From: Dysgonomonas sp. Marseille-P4677
Lineage (GTDB): Bacteria; Bacteroidota; Bacteroidia; Bacteroidales; Dysgonomonadaceae
NCBI RefSeq assembly: GCF_016652235.1
Contig: NZ_JAEPKU010000003.1
Span: 1-64,000 of the forward strand
Direction of reading: 5' to 3'
DNA length: 64,000 nucleotides
Position 1 is the first letter of the stretch; each line of letters opens with the position of its first letter. Shown piece after piece: positions 1 to 8,783 of this stretch. The notes beneath the pieces were generated by a model. The model was not told where the DNA came from and ran no database searches. It worked only from the letters and a program-made list of their open reading frames with translations. The translations under genes and the position numbers were made by a program.

Positions 1-657
1 CTGAAAATCACCCATGCCACATCCAATAAACAATATTGTCTTATTAATAATTAAATTCTTTAAATAAAATAATAATCGTTCAGAATCTTCATCTTTGTCG
101 TTATATAATCTTCTGTAATCAGAGGGAAGAATAATCATCTTATCTCCTTCTCTGATACAACCATGTAATTTAAATAACATTGGATAATTAGTCCTATGCA
201 GGTTTGCGAGTTCATATTCTCTTCCTAACGTGATTGTGTTTCTATTGAAATTTGGTTCTGCAAATTCAAATGCTTCATCATAATTAGTTGTAATTATTTT
301 CTGAGATATTTTTAGCAAGTTTTTATGCAAAGAATAATCATTCTCATCAGCTAAACTGTAATATTCTTTTACAGCCTTTACTATATCTGTTCTACTAATT
401 TCTTGGTCTTTTTCAATTAAATCAAGAAGAACAATTGGCTCATAGATTTGTTTTAGCCCCAATTCTTTTAGATGTGTTATCTTGTAACCTTCCTCCTCTA
501 AATTGTCTAATAGCCGAGTAACCAAATTTCCCCATCCTCCAAGTATTTTATTTTTAGAGTTTTTCAAGTTGTATGACATGCCTGCTCCTACAAAAATGAT
601 TAAGTTATCTTCTCTAATCGCATTTAGTAATTCTTTATCAAATTGGTAGTTTTTCAT
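1..657 (-). CDS. SIR2-like protein, C-terminal part cut by the window edge
   Basis: The reading frame is open to the left edge (about 219 residues from this start). It shows the hallmarks of SIR2-like NAD-binding domains: a GAGMS glycine loop near the N-terminus, a TTNYDEAFE segment, a KLHGC segment and a later FIGCGMGDF stretch. In phage defence such domains often deplete NAD+ when activated, as in ThsA, DSR and SIR2-STAND proteins; that role is inferred here. An in-frame ATG also exists at 678, but a TAnnTTTG promoter box at 685-692 would leave almost no leader for it, so the ATG at 657 is preferred. The gene lies 282 bp downstream of the NACHT-type gene on the same strand and may be its effector partner. 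Whether further domains follow cannot be seen. Confidence 0.8.
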   Translation of the reverse strand, partial: MKNYQFDKELLNAIREDNLIIFVGAGMSYNLKNSKNKILGGWGNLVTRLLDNLEEEGYKITHLKELGLKQIYEPIVLLDLIEKDQEISRTDIVKAVKEYYSLADENDYSLHKNLLKISQKIITTNYDEAFEFAEPNFNRNTITLGREYELANLHRTNYPMLFKLHGCIREGDKMIILPSDYRRLYNDKDEDSERLLFYLKNLIINKTILFIGCGMGDFQ

Positions 658-684
658 ATTAGTTAAAAATTTAAGCATGATGCA

Positions 685-692
685 CAAATATA
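685..692 (-). promoter_or_regulatory. Candidate Bacteroidetes -7 box for the SIR2-like gene
   Basis: On the minus strand this reads TATATTTG, an exact match to the Bacteroidetes -7 consensus TAnnTTTG. It lies 27 bp upstream of the ATG at 657. No convincing -33 TTTG element is seen. The rest of the 679-939 gap holds no gene that I recognise. Confidence 0.45.
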
Positions 693-939
693 TGAATAAT
701 TAGATTTTGTCTGTTAAAGTTTTTTTAGTCATTCTGGCTCCTAAAAAGAAAGATAGCTTGTAAGCTTTGGATCAAAAGTCCATTTACTTTATTTATTGTG
801 ATACCAATTGCATCACGTATAAACCACAAACCTTACTTCAGAAATGTATTTCTTTACCAGTCTATTACCAATAATTTCTTCATATCGTATCATGACTTAT
901 CATTTCACTCAATAGAAAGACAAGATGTCTTTTAATATA

Positions 940-3900
940 CTAAATAAAAAAACACCAATCCTTATTCATCCCATCAATAATAGAAACAGCTTCTTTAATA
1001 TTTGGAGCTAGGTATGTACTTCTCAATAAAAAATGGTTCAATTCATCAAGTAAATCATTTAAAAATGTAATATCTTCAAGCCTATTAATATTTTCCACCA
1101 TGAAGATATTAATAGATTCTATAACTTCTTTGCAATTATCGATAGATGCTACACCTAAGTTCTTTAGAGCCTCAATTATTATCCCTTTCATACTATCAGT
1201 ATTTCCAATAGTCCTTTTCCATGATAATTCTAATAATTGTAAATAATATGGCAATGCTTTAATATCCTCATAAATAAAGATGTCTCTAGCATCCCATTTA
1301 TCAGTAGGAAACATTTTTTTTAGACGCGTGTTATTTACATATATCTCAAGACCTCTTAAATCTTTAGCTTTGAGCATAAGTTTCAAAGCCTCAATATATT
1401 TTTCATTATCTAGTTCATATATGAGTTGTTCTGTTTTTTTAGAAACGAGCTCATACATACCTAACTTAACGGCTTGCTGGCAAATAGTTAATTGATTGTA
1501 AAAAGGGAACTTATCTAAAGAGCATACTAGTATATCAATATCATCTTCAGATTCAAACCATGTATTTAAAACTCTATCTATTGCATATTTATCAAATTGT
1601 GAATTTAATAGTAGATTTAATACAAGTGAATAATGCTCTTTCACCTTTTTTTCGACTATGTAGCATAAGTGATTCTCTAAAATTGTTTTGACTGGTCTAT
1701 CTTTTTCTTCTTTTTGTATATTTCTCACAATTTGTTTAGATAATTCCTCTTCTCCTATACGTTCTTCTAAATAAGCTAAACTCACAAAGCTATTATCAGT
1801 ATGAATAACTCTATCTGACTCCCAAGCTAGATAAGTCATTTCTGATAGTTTATCCATAGGGCAATCAAAATCAAAACGTTTTAAAAAACCTATAAGTATT
1901 ATTGCTATTCTATCAAATGAGTAGCTATTATTACTACAATCGCTTAACGCTTTTGCAAAAGGTGTTTTGTCAATATACCTCTTAAACCAATCTTCTAAAT
2001 ATTTAAGTTGATTTGGTCTTATAATAATTTCTTTATCACGATCTCCTATTATTAACACATCATAAATATGCGCTATCTGATGAAGTTCCATATTTTTATC
2101 AGCAAAATATGAAATAATATTTTGCTTTTCAATATTTCCATTATCATCCTTACACATTCTGAAGCGTGTCTCTACAGCGTGATTATAGGAATTTTCAAAA
2201 TCTTCATAAGATAACTCATCATCATCCCTGAATTTATATTCAAATACTTCTTTGTAAGAAATAGTTTCTACTCTTCTATCATCAAATACTTTCAGACATT
2301 CGGCTTTAAACTGAGGAATATTAATTAGGATATCAAAAGCCTTCTGTTTTCTTTGAACTCGTTCTTTATCATAATTTTTTGGCTCTTTTGGTGTATGTTG
2401 ATATCTTACTTGGAGTTGTTCAAATATATAATCCGCTAGATTCTTATTATTAGATAAGAGGGTACGATAAAGACTGTCTATTTTCCACAACTCCCATATC
2501 CCCTCGTCATATGCTTTAAAACAAACATCTACATCCTCTTTATCTTTAATTAGGATATCCATGTATGGATGTTCTTTTTTCTCATCTCTTTCTCTCTCAA
2601 ATATATCATATAAAATACGCTTGTTTAAATCCATTCGTTCAATAAATTCAATAAAAGCTGAATTATCTAATAACCACCAAGATTTCTTATAAAACAGTTC
2701 AAGAACAATTCGATATAATGAGTCATCAAACAATAATTCTGCTTGATTTAATAAAGTCTTAAAAATATCCTTCGCTTTAGACCTATCATAATCTGCCTCT
2801 GTATATAGTTTTAAGAGAGCTACTAAATTCGTTGATTTATTAATTCCTCTTATCACTGATTCCAAGTCATATGTTGCAAAGTACTGTTTGACAGCATCTT
2901 CATTCCGAGTATTTCCTCTATTTGAAATAAAAGACTTCGTTATTTCTAAAATGTATATAATATGTATATCCGATTGTTGCCATTGATATATCAAACTACA
3001 TAAAGCCATTTTTATATTAGATGAATTCCTATGCCCTAGTATTGATATTAATTCATTGACAATTTGAGGGTCTCCCAACTGAAGAGGAGGTATTAGACTT
3101 AAGTATTCACTTAATAGCTCTGTATCTTCATCTTTCAAAATATCTACCTGATTTATAAGCATTCTTGTGAATAATTCTCGTTGGCTATAATTTAAACAAG
3201 AAAAATCAATATGCTCCAATAATTCTATGGCATTCAGTCTAACCCGTCTATGATTATGCAAATTGCATACTTCTTCAAATAAAAATTTTATAGTTTCTTC
3301 CGAATACTTATGTTCTTTCAAGCTATTAGTTACATCTCGCCCTATCCAAGTTGTTTTTTCTTTATGATATAAAAAGATATTTTTCAAAAGACTATCTCGC
3401 TCATCTATAGTCAGTTTATCTATCTCTATTTTAGCTATTACAGTTGGATTATGTTTGATTAACCATTTGAGCATTTCTTTATATATGGAGGAAGATATAT
3501 CTAGTATTCCTACTAAATAACCTACAATATTACTCCACTCATCAATAATTACTTCAGAATTGCTATATGTTATTAACGCCTTTAACTCTTCAAAATCATC
3601 AAAACAGCTAAGAGCCTCAGACGCGAAATTCTCTAAAAATATTGCATGCTCAAAACTCCAGATTTCATCATTATCTTTTTTTATAGGAACAGCAGATTTT
3701 AATTTCTGAAGATCTTCTCTATTTTGTAAAATAAATTGAAGCTCTTTTTCTTTAATGGCTCTTTTACTCATCATAGCCATAATTAAAGACAATCTTCTCG
3801 CATTATTTTCAATAATTATAAGTTCATCATCAATATTAAGTCCTCTGAAATGTTCCTTATCAAGGATTAACCGTTCTCTTAGCAACCCATGTATCAAACT

Positions 3901-4962
3901 CTGTTTGTTCTTTGGAAGTTTACTTTCATTTCCAATATAATATTTGATGATTATATTTAAAAAAAATGGGTTATAAATTAATTTTTCAATCCCAACTCGC
4001 CCTACTTCTTTCATAAAAGAATATAAATCTATTATAGGGTATTTTTCATTTATGTACGAATGTATATCTTCAATACTAATATCATTCAAATAGTATTGCT
4101 CAAAACCACTTAGAGTATTTTTATAATGACTATATCTGCTTGATAAAAGAATTTTAGATTCTTTATAAACCTCTTTTAAATCATGTATTTTCTTTACATC
4201 ACTCGCTACACCTATCTCATCAAAACCATCAAGAATAAATAGTAATTCATTTTTTTGGATCTTCTTTATCTGAGGATATCGTATTTCAATATATTGATTT
4301 AAGGGCTGATCTGCTGAATAAGAATTTAGATTAACAAAGACGGGATAATAAATTTTATCTTTTGCAATGTAAATCGCTATTTGCTTTAACAATGTACTTT
4401 TCCCCATTCCTGCATTGGCTAAAACAACAACATATTGATTGTCATTAATTATGGAAGAATACTGCTCATGTGAAAACAAAACTCTTTCCCCGTTCCCTTC
4501 ATTTTGATTTATTCTTGTCAGTGTGCGAGGGATAAAAACATCAATATTAGATTCTATAAAGGAATTATGATTATAGATAGTCTCATCTTTCAGTTCATTT
4601 TCAATATTCTCTAATTTATGAAGGACTGCATCAATTTTATAATTTAAAACGAGACCTACGGTTTCTGTGTTTTGCAGTAACTCAAAAGCAAGAAGTTTCA
4701 GGAATCTTTTAGACTCATCATCCGTATTCAATGTGTCTATCTCTGCTATTCTTTCTAAAATATCGACAGAATAAGAATCTGATAATATTTTCGCTTTTTC
4801 CCCTTTTTGGTGAAGAGACAAAGCCTTATCATAGGCTCTTTGAAATGTTTTTGCAGTACTAGGGCTAAATACTAATTTTGTTATTTGCTGAGAAGCAAGC
4901 CTTGAAATAGTAGAAGTTGCTCCTGTTTTTATAAAAGGTAGTATCGTTGCAAATAGAGACAT
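940..4962 (-). CDS. NACHT/STAND-type NTPase, probable phage-defence protein
   Basis: This 1340-residue protein has a P-loop GMGKST at residues 185-190 preceded by VVVLANA, and a NACHT-like Walker B LFILDGFDE at 241-249 with the doubled acidic residues of this family. The first 150 residues (MSLFATILPF start) match no effector that I recognise. From about 400 onward the protein is long, helical and rich in Leu, Glu and Lys, as expected of a repeat-type sensor region. STAND and NACHT proteins of this size in bacteria often sense phage proteins and trigger cell suicide (Avs and bNACHT groups); that role is inferred from architecture. It sits 94 bp after the DUF5712 mobilisation gene and before the SIR2-like gene, all on one strand, so it looks like defence cargo loaded behind the mob genes of element A. 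Confidence 0.8.
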   Translation of the reverse strand: MSLFATILPFIKTGATSTISRLASQQITKLVFSPSTAKTFQRAYDKALSLHQKGEKAKILSDSYSVDILERIAEIDTLNTDDESKRFLKLLAFELLQNTETVGLVLNYKIDAVLHKLENIENELKDETIYNHNSFIESNIDVFIPRTLTRINQNEGNGERVLFSHEQYSSIINDNQYVVVLANAGMGKSTLLKQIAIYIAKDKIYYPVFVNLNSYSADQPLNQYIEIRYPQIKKIQKNELLFILDGFDEIGVASDVKKIHDLKEVYKESKILLSSRYSHYKNTLSGFEQYYLNDISIEDIHSYINEKYPIIDLYSFMKEVGRVGIEKLIYNPFFLNIIIKYYIGNESKLPKNKQSLIHGLLRERLILDKEHFRGLNIDDELIIIENNARRLSLIMAMMSKRAIKEKELQFILQNREDLQKLKSAVPIKKDNDEIWSFEHAIFLENFASEALSCFDDFEELKALITYSNSEVIIDEWSNIVGYLVGILDISSSIYKEMLKWLIKHNPTVIAKIEIDKLTIDERDSLLKNIFLYHKEKTTWIGRDVTNSLKEHKYSEETIKFLFEEVCNLHNHRRVRLNAIELLEHIDFSCLNYSQRELFTRMLINQVDILKDEDTELLSEYLSLIPPLQLGDPQIVNELISILGHRNSSNIKMALCSLIYQWQQSDIHIIYILEITKSFISNRGNTRNEDAVKQYFATYDLESVIRGINKSTNLVALLKLYTEADYDRSKAKDIFKTLLNQAELLFDDSLYRIVLELFYKKSWWLLDNSAFIEFIERMDLNKRILYDIFERERDEKKEHPYMDILIKDKEDVDVCFKAYDEGIWELWKIDSLYRTLLSNNKNLADYIFEQLQVRYQHTPKEPKNYDKERVQRKQKAFDILINIPQFKAECLKVFDDRRVETISYKEVFEYKFRDDDELSYEDFENSYNHAVETRFRMCKDDNGNIEKQNIISYFADKNMELHQIAHIYDVLIIGDRDKEIIIRPNQLKYLEDWFKRYIDKTPFAKALSDCSNNSYSFDRIAIILIGFLKRFDFDCPMDKLSEMTYLAWESDRVIHTDNSFVSLAYLEERIGEEELSKQIVRNIQKEEKDRPVKTILENHLCYIVEKKVKEHYSLVLNLLLNSQFDKYAIDRVLNTWFESEDDIDILVCSLDKFPFYNQLTICQQAVKLGMYELVSKKTEQLIYELDNEKYIEALKLMLKAKDLRGLEIYVNNTRLKKMFPTDKWDARDIFIYEDIKALPYYLQLLELSWKRTIGNTDSMKGIIIEALKNLGVASIDNCKEVIESINIFMVENINRLEDITFLNDLLDELNHFLLRSTYLAPNIKEAVSIIDGMNKDWCFFI

Positions 4963-5056
4963 ATGGTTTCTTAATTAATTTAAACAAAGATATTTATATT
5001 TATTAATTCTGAGAATAGAAATTAAGGATGATAATTGAGTGTTTTTAAGCAAAATA

Positions 5057-5851
5057 TCATCTCCTCAGCCCTCTATTTTGTCTCTTATCATCTTCTTGTT
5101 TTTTCTGCTTGACTGAATAAACTATAGAATTCATGTCATCATGTTGTAGTGAATTAGTTAATTCATTCATCCGTTCTTGCATACTGATTTGCTCTATAAT
5201 AGTTCCATTCTTCATCGTATTATAATATTCAAAGCTTTCTTCTAGTAGACGATTATAATCGAAGAGTCTATCAAATTCCTTTTCCACTTGCTGAAATAAG
5301 TTCGTTCTATCAAATCCTCCCTTGATAGCACCTTTCTTCGTGTTCCTATGATTGGTTAATGGTGAGAGCTTGACTTTATTCGCTTGGTCTTTACGGCTTA
5401 CAATAATATGACAGTGCATATTCCCTTCTGTATTTTCCGATCTATTTCGGTCAAAATGTATTTTCCCATAGAACTTAATATCCTCTGCCGATAGTCCTTT
5501 ATTAAAATTCTTGGCATATTCAGGAATAAAGACCTCCCGAACATATCTTCTCATGGCTTCGGCTTGTTCCTGTTCGGTTGCTCCCATTGCTAGCAATTCT
5601 TTTGCCGATGGGCTTATATGGATAGCATAAAACTTAGCATCCGTTTTAAGCAGTTGGGCTTTGTTATTGTCGATATCTTTCACTACTTGTGATTTGTAAA
5701 GGTTCTCTTCTGTCAGATTGAAAAAACCTTCCGTATAAATACCTTTCTCCATCCGTTCATTGTCCTCGTGCTCCAGATAGTTCCCTAGCCGTCTGCAACT
5801 TCCTGCATTATTATATACCCCGTTTGATGGTGGAGGAAAATCTATATTCAT
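5057..5851 (-). CDS. DUF5712 / BtgB-like mobilisation protein (probable relaxase)
   Basis: This 264-residue protein resembles the second mobilisation protein of small Bacteroides elements (DUF5712, often listed as MobB or BtgB-like). An MHCHIIVSR segment near residue 145 supplies the HxH histidines expected of a metal-binding relaxase centre. The N-terminal part has an SCRRLGNYLEHED segment, and the C-terminal end is charged. It should nick oriT and lead the strand into a conjugation pore supplied by another element. The gene begins one base after the bfmA-like stop codon, so the two are certainly co-transcribed. The family call comes from memory of the family's sequence pattern, and the nuclease role is inferred. 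Confidence 0.75.
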   Translation of the reverse strand: MNIDFPPPSNGVYNNAGSCRRLGNYLEHEDNERMEKGIYTEGFFNLTEENLYKSQVVKDIDNNKAQLLKTDAKFYAIHISPSAKELLAMGATEQEQAEAMRRYVREVFIPEYAKNFNKGLSAEDIKFYGKIHFDRNRSENTEGNMHCHIIVSRKDQANKVKLSPLTNHRNTKKGAIKGGFDRTNLFQQVEKEFDRLFDYNRLLEESFEYYNTMKNGTIIEQISMQERMNELTNSLQHDDMNSIVYSVKQKKQEDDKRQNRGLRR

Positions 5852-5852
5852 T

Positions 5853-6440
5853 TTATTGACTATTTATCAGATTGGCTATTTCAATTCGTAGACTTTCTTT
5901 CTTCTTGGATTCCATTACTCCACAATTTGCTAAATCAGAATACAGGTTAATTAGTTGTAGTAATTTTTGATTATCCTTCTGCTGTATTTTCTGTATGGTT
6001 ACAAGCTGTTTAGCCTGATTATTAATAGCATCTGCGTGCCCTGTGAATTTTTCACTCAACATCTTTAGCAGATTGTTTTGCCCCTCCTGATTATCCTTAA
6101 GATTAGAAAGGATAATGTTCTCCATTGATTTGACAATAATATCAAATCTACTCGCTATTGAATTACTCGTCCGTATCATGGGATTGAGTTGTTCTTCTTC
6201 ATAGTGTCGGATAAAACGGATCAGATCATCTTGCCGCTTATTAATCTTCCGAAGTTCTGCTTTTGTAGATTCGGGAGCTTCACTTGGATTGATATTTGCC
6301 TTATCCAAATACAGAAAAGCTAATTTTATAGCTTCACTCTTTTTCAGTGAATAGCGTTTACATATTTTATCTACTGATTTACTACATTCCTTATCTATGG
6401 AGATAGTGGTAAACACTATTTTTTTATTCTGATTTTGCAT
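5853..6440 (-). CDS. BfmA/BtgA-family mobilisation protein
   Basis: This 195-residue protein has a short N-terminal part (VFTTISIDKECSKSVDKICK, then YSLKKSEAIKLAF) that looks like a ribbon-helix-helix DNA-binding unit, followed by a long coiled-coil-like helical region. This is the pattern of the BfmA/BtgA accessory proteins that bind oriT in small Bacteroides mobilisable elements. It is the first gene of the mob operon, directly downstream of a hairpin-rich region (6441-6742) that is the likely oriT. Its partner follows after one base. The probable role is oriT recognition and relaxosome assembly. Confidence 0.8.
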   Translation of the reverse strand: MQNQNKKIVFTTISIDKECSKSVDKICKRYSLKKSEAIKLAFLYLDKANINPSEAPESTKAELRKINKRQDDLIRFIRHYEEEQLNPMIRTSNSIASRFDIIVKSMENIILSNLKDNQEGQNNLLKMLSEKFTGHADAINNQAKQLVTIQKIQQKDNQKLLQLINLYSDLANCGVMESKKKESLRIEIANLINSQ

Positions 6441-6742
6441 ACTAATTACTTTTTAATGGAAAATCATTGTTCTAAACATCTGACAATTAGCTATTAAACA
6501 AAATAACTAATTGTCGGACTAATTACAGTGCTTTTTCATAAAGCACTAAAGCCGAAGGCTTTGCCCCGCAGGGCAAGAGGAAGAACAGGACGAAGTCCAG
6601 TTCCCTCTTGCTTAATTTCACATAACAGTCAGAGTCGATAGACGAAACTGTTCATGTGAAATACGGAGTCTTTTGGGAGGGCGATTGATTAGCACAGCCC
6701 TCGCCATTTTGCTTCATTCTGCTTAGCTTAAAAACAGCAGAA
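6441..6742. other. Non-coding hairpin array, probable oriT and mob promoter of element A
   Basis: No gene is seen. Consecutive inverted repeats can be read: GACAATTAG/CTAATTGTC (6482-6515), AGTGCTTT/AAGCACT (about 6528-6547), AAAGCC/GGCTTT (about 6548-6562), GCCC/GGGC (6563-6574), a long GCAAGAGG/CCTCTTGC stem with inner GGAC/GTCC pairs (about 6573-6611), TTTCACAT with AACAG pairing to CTGTT and CATGTGAAA (about 6617-6661), and AGGGC/GCCCT (about 6679-6700). Such arrays next to mob genes are typical of origins of transfer. The nic site was not identified. Confidence 0.55.
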
Positions 6743-7078
6743 TCATTTCAGGATTTTGCTTTCTTCTATGCCTTTATTGAACATTACAATCTCTTTCTTT
6801 GAGGCATAGGATTGGATAAAATCTTTGACATCAGCCATGCGATAGAAAGTCTTGTGCCTGACAAGAAAGTAGCGGAGCTTGCCACTGTTCCGATAGCGTT
6901 GCAAAGTCCGATAACTCACTTTTAGCAGAAATGCCAAGTCTTGATTGTCAAGTAGCTTGTCATCATTGACAAATGCTTCCCCTGTAGTTATTACTGTTTT
7001 CAGATCTTTGCCTATATCACTGAGTTTCTTGGATAGCTTTTCCATCCATAGAGTAAAATCATTATTGTCTAAGTACAT
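6743..7078 (-). CDS. Small HTH (excisionase-like) DNA-binding protein
   Basis: This 111-residue protein has a helix-turn-helix of the HTH_17/excisionase type in its C-terminal half: LLDNQDLAFLLKVSYRTLQR, then YRNSGKLRYFLVRHKTFYRMADVKDFI. The N-terminal half is a short helical segment, probably for oligomerisation. Proteins of this kind in Bacteroides elements act as excisionase-like factors or local regulators. It is upstream of the mob operon and separated from it by the oriT-like region. Copies of a CCGACAATTAG-type site lie upstream of both this gene and bfmA, so autoregulation and mob control are possible. Five related small HTH proteins occur in this window. Confidence 0.75.
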   Translation of the reverse strand: MYLDNNDFTLWMEKLSKKLSDIGKDLKTVITTGEAFVNDDKLLDNQDLAFLLKVSYRTLQRYRNSGKLRYFLVRHKTFYRMADVKDFIQSYASKKEIVMFNKGIEESKILK

Positions 7079-7160
7079 AATTCTTTGTTTTTGAAATTAA
7101 ACCTCTGTTAATTCCAATCGATTGGTAAGGCAAAGAACCGACAATTAGAGACAGAAAAAT

Positions 7161-7184
7161 AGAGGGGTAGTTAATTGCCCCTCT
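7161..7184 (-). terminator. Intrinsic terminator after the RteC-like pseudogene
   Basis: A perfect 7-bp stem AGAGGGG/CCCCTCT has a 10-base loop. On the minus strand it is followed by ATTTTT. It lies 53 bp beyond the stop codon at 7237. Confidence 0.7.
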
Positions 7185-7236
7185 AATAGTTGTTTACAAT
7201 CTATTTATATCCAATGCGTTATAAATACATTATTTT

Positions 7237-7855
7237 TCATCTTTTTTCTTTATCCTTACGCATTATCATATTACGAAGAAAGTCAAGGGTTTTAGTTCGG
7301 TTAAATGGTTTTCGCTTATATATTTCACTTGTCTTATTTGAAATATCTCCAAAAGAGACATTAAATATTAATTCAAATTTATTGCCAATCTGATTTTTAC
7401 TTGCAGGCTTACCTTCTGCATTCAGTATTTTTTGACTTAGGTAAAGGCTTTCTACGATTTCAGATAAACCGATAATCCCCAAGTCTTTCGACTTAGGGAC
7501 AATATAAAGATCAGATTTAAAAGTTTGCTCCTTTACAAATTTCTCAGGATGGGTGAATCTTGTTTCTAATAAAACTAGCTCAGAATCAATAAGAGAAATA
7601 GCTTTCTGCAAGTAGAGATTTTTTAACGCATTTTTCCCCCTGCTCGTATCCGAATTGCTTTGACAGGGATGCTAATTCGATACGAGTCAAACATAGTGTT
7701 CGATAGATTGTTGTGTAATCTCTATCAGACTGATTCAGGTTTTCTACTTTATTTACAAAATTTTCATAGGTGCTTTTCATTTCATCGGTCGTTACTTGTG
7801 AGCTTTCAGACAACAAACTGAAAAACTTCATCTTTAATAAATCATTCATCTGCAT
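7237..7855 (-). pseudogene. RteC-like gene broken by a +1 frameshift
   Basis: Two minus-strand frames overlap: an N-terminal 89-codon frame (ATG at 7855, stop at 7586) and a C-terminal frame running to 7237. The C-terminal frame has only a TTG near its beginning. It ends with FNVSFGDISNKTSEIYKRK and RTKTLDFL, which aligns with the end of the intact RteC at 18288-19160 (FNIDLGDYYHIFIEIRERK and RTTYLDKL). The span is 619 nt, one base more than a multiple of three. Removing one base in the G5A5 run at 7631-7640 joins the frames into a smooth 205-residue protein. The likely cause is one inserted base, or a sequencing error in that run. RteC proteins control excision and transfer genes, so the element may have lost that input. 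Two separate small genes remain possible. Confidence 0.6.
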
Positions 7856-7925
7856 ATTTTTTAAAGTGAATAAAAAGGATAATATATTGTTAAATCCATG
7901 TATGCTGAATGAAATGCAAACTCAT

Positions 7926-8717
7926 TTATTGAATATGAATTTCGCCTGTAAGATATAGTTTGGCCTGTCCACTTATTTCGACCCTATTTTCTAAAAATCT
8001 GCATTGCAAATATCCTCTACGATCGGATAGTTGGATTGCTGACAGGTCGTTTTTATTTAGTTTGACAGCCCAATATGGTGTCATAGTAGTATGTGCTGAA
8101 CCTGTTACGGGGTCTTCATTTATTCCTGATTGGGGAGCAAAAAATCTTGAAACAAAATCTACATTTTTTCCTTTTGCTGTAATAATAACACCTCGTGCGT
8201 TTAGCTTTTTTATATTCTCTAATTGCGGAGTAATATTGACTATATCTGTTTCATTTTCAAAAACTAGCATATAATCAGTTTTACCTTTATACACCTCAAT
8301 CGGCTTTCTATTAAAACAACTTATAATATCTTCTGAAATTGAGATTTTATGATATTCATCGACAGGAAAATCCAACGTAAAACCTTTGGCATTTTTTGTT
8401 ACCTTCAATGCTCCACTTCTGGGAGAATAAAAATCAATTAATTCTCCTTGGTGGTTCTCATATTGAAATAAAACAAATGCCGAAGCTAAAGTTGCATGTC
8501 CGCATAAATCTACTTCAATATTTGGAGTGAACCATCTTATTTCATATTGCTCACCTTTCTTAACGTAGAATGCAGTTTCGGCAAGGTTATTTTCCATTGC
8601 TATTTTTTGCATTATTCCATCATCTATCCATTCACTAAGTGGGCATACAGCAGCTGGATTACCCGAAAACAACTTATCTGTAAATGCATCAACTTGATAT
8701 AGTTTATATTTACTCAT
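7926..8717 (-). CDS. PhzF-family isomerase-like protein
   Basis: This 263-residue protein has the PhzF fold signatures: YQVDAFTDKLFSGNPAAV at the start, the NLAETAF segment with the conserved acidic residue, GHATLASAF, and GSAHTTMTPYW in the second half, where the internal duplication repeats the pattern. Length matches the family (about 260-300). PhzF is an isomerase in phenazine synthesis, but most homologues outside those operons have unknown substrates. It is divergent from the AraC-type gene at 8784, which suggests that the regulator may control it. This is inferred from position only. No phenazine genes are nearby. Confidence 0.85.
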   Translation of the reverse strand: MSKYKLYQVDAFTDKLFSGNPAAVCPLSEWIDDGIMQKIAMENNLAETAFYVKKGEQYEIRWFTPNIEVDLCGHATLASAFVLFQYENHQGELIDFYSPRSGALKVTKNAKGFTLDFPVDEYHKISISEDIISCFNRKPIEVYKGKTDYMLVFENETDIVNITPQLENIKKLNARGVIITAKGKNVDFVSRFFAPQSGINEDPVTGSAHTTMTPYWAVKLNKNDLSAIQLSDRRGYLQCRFLENRVEISGQAKLYLTGEIHIQ

Positions 8718-8783
8718 GATTATAAAATATTTTTGTCAAAGTTATACAATTATAAATCACACAAACTGTATTTATTTGACTAA

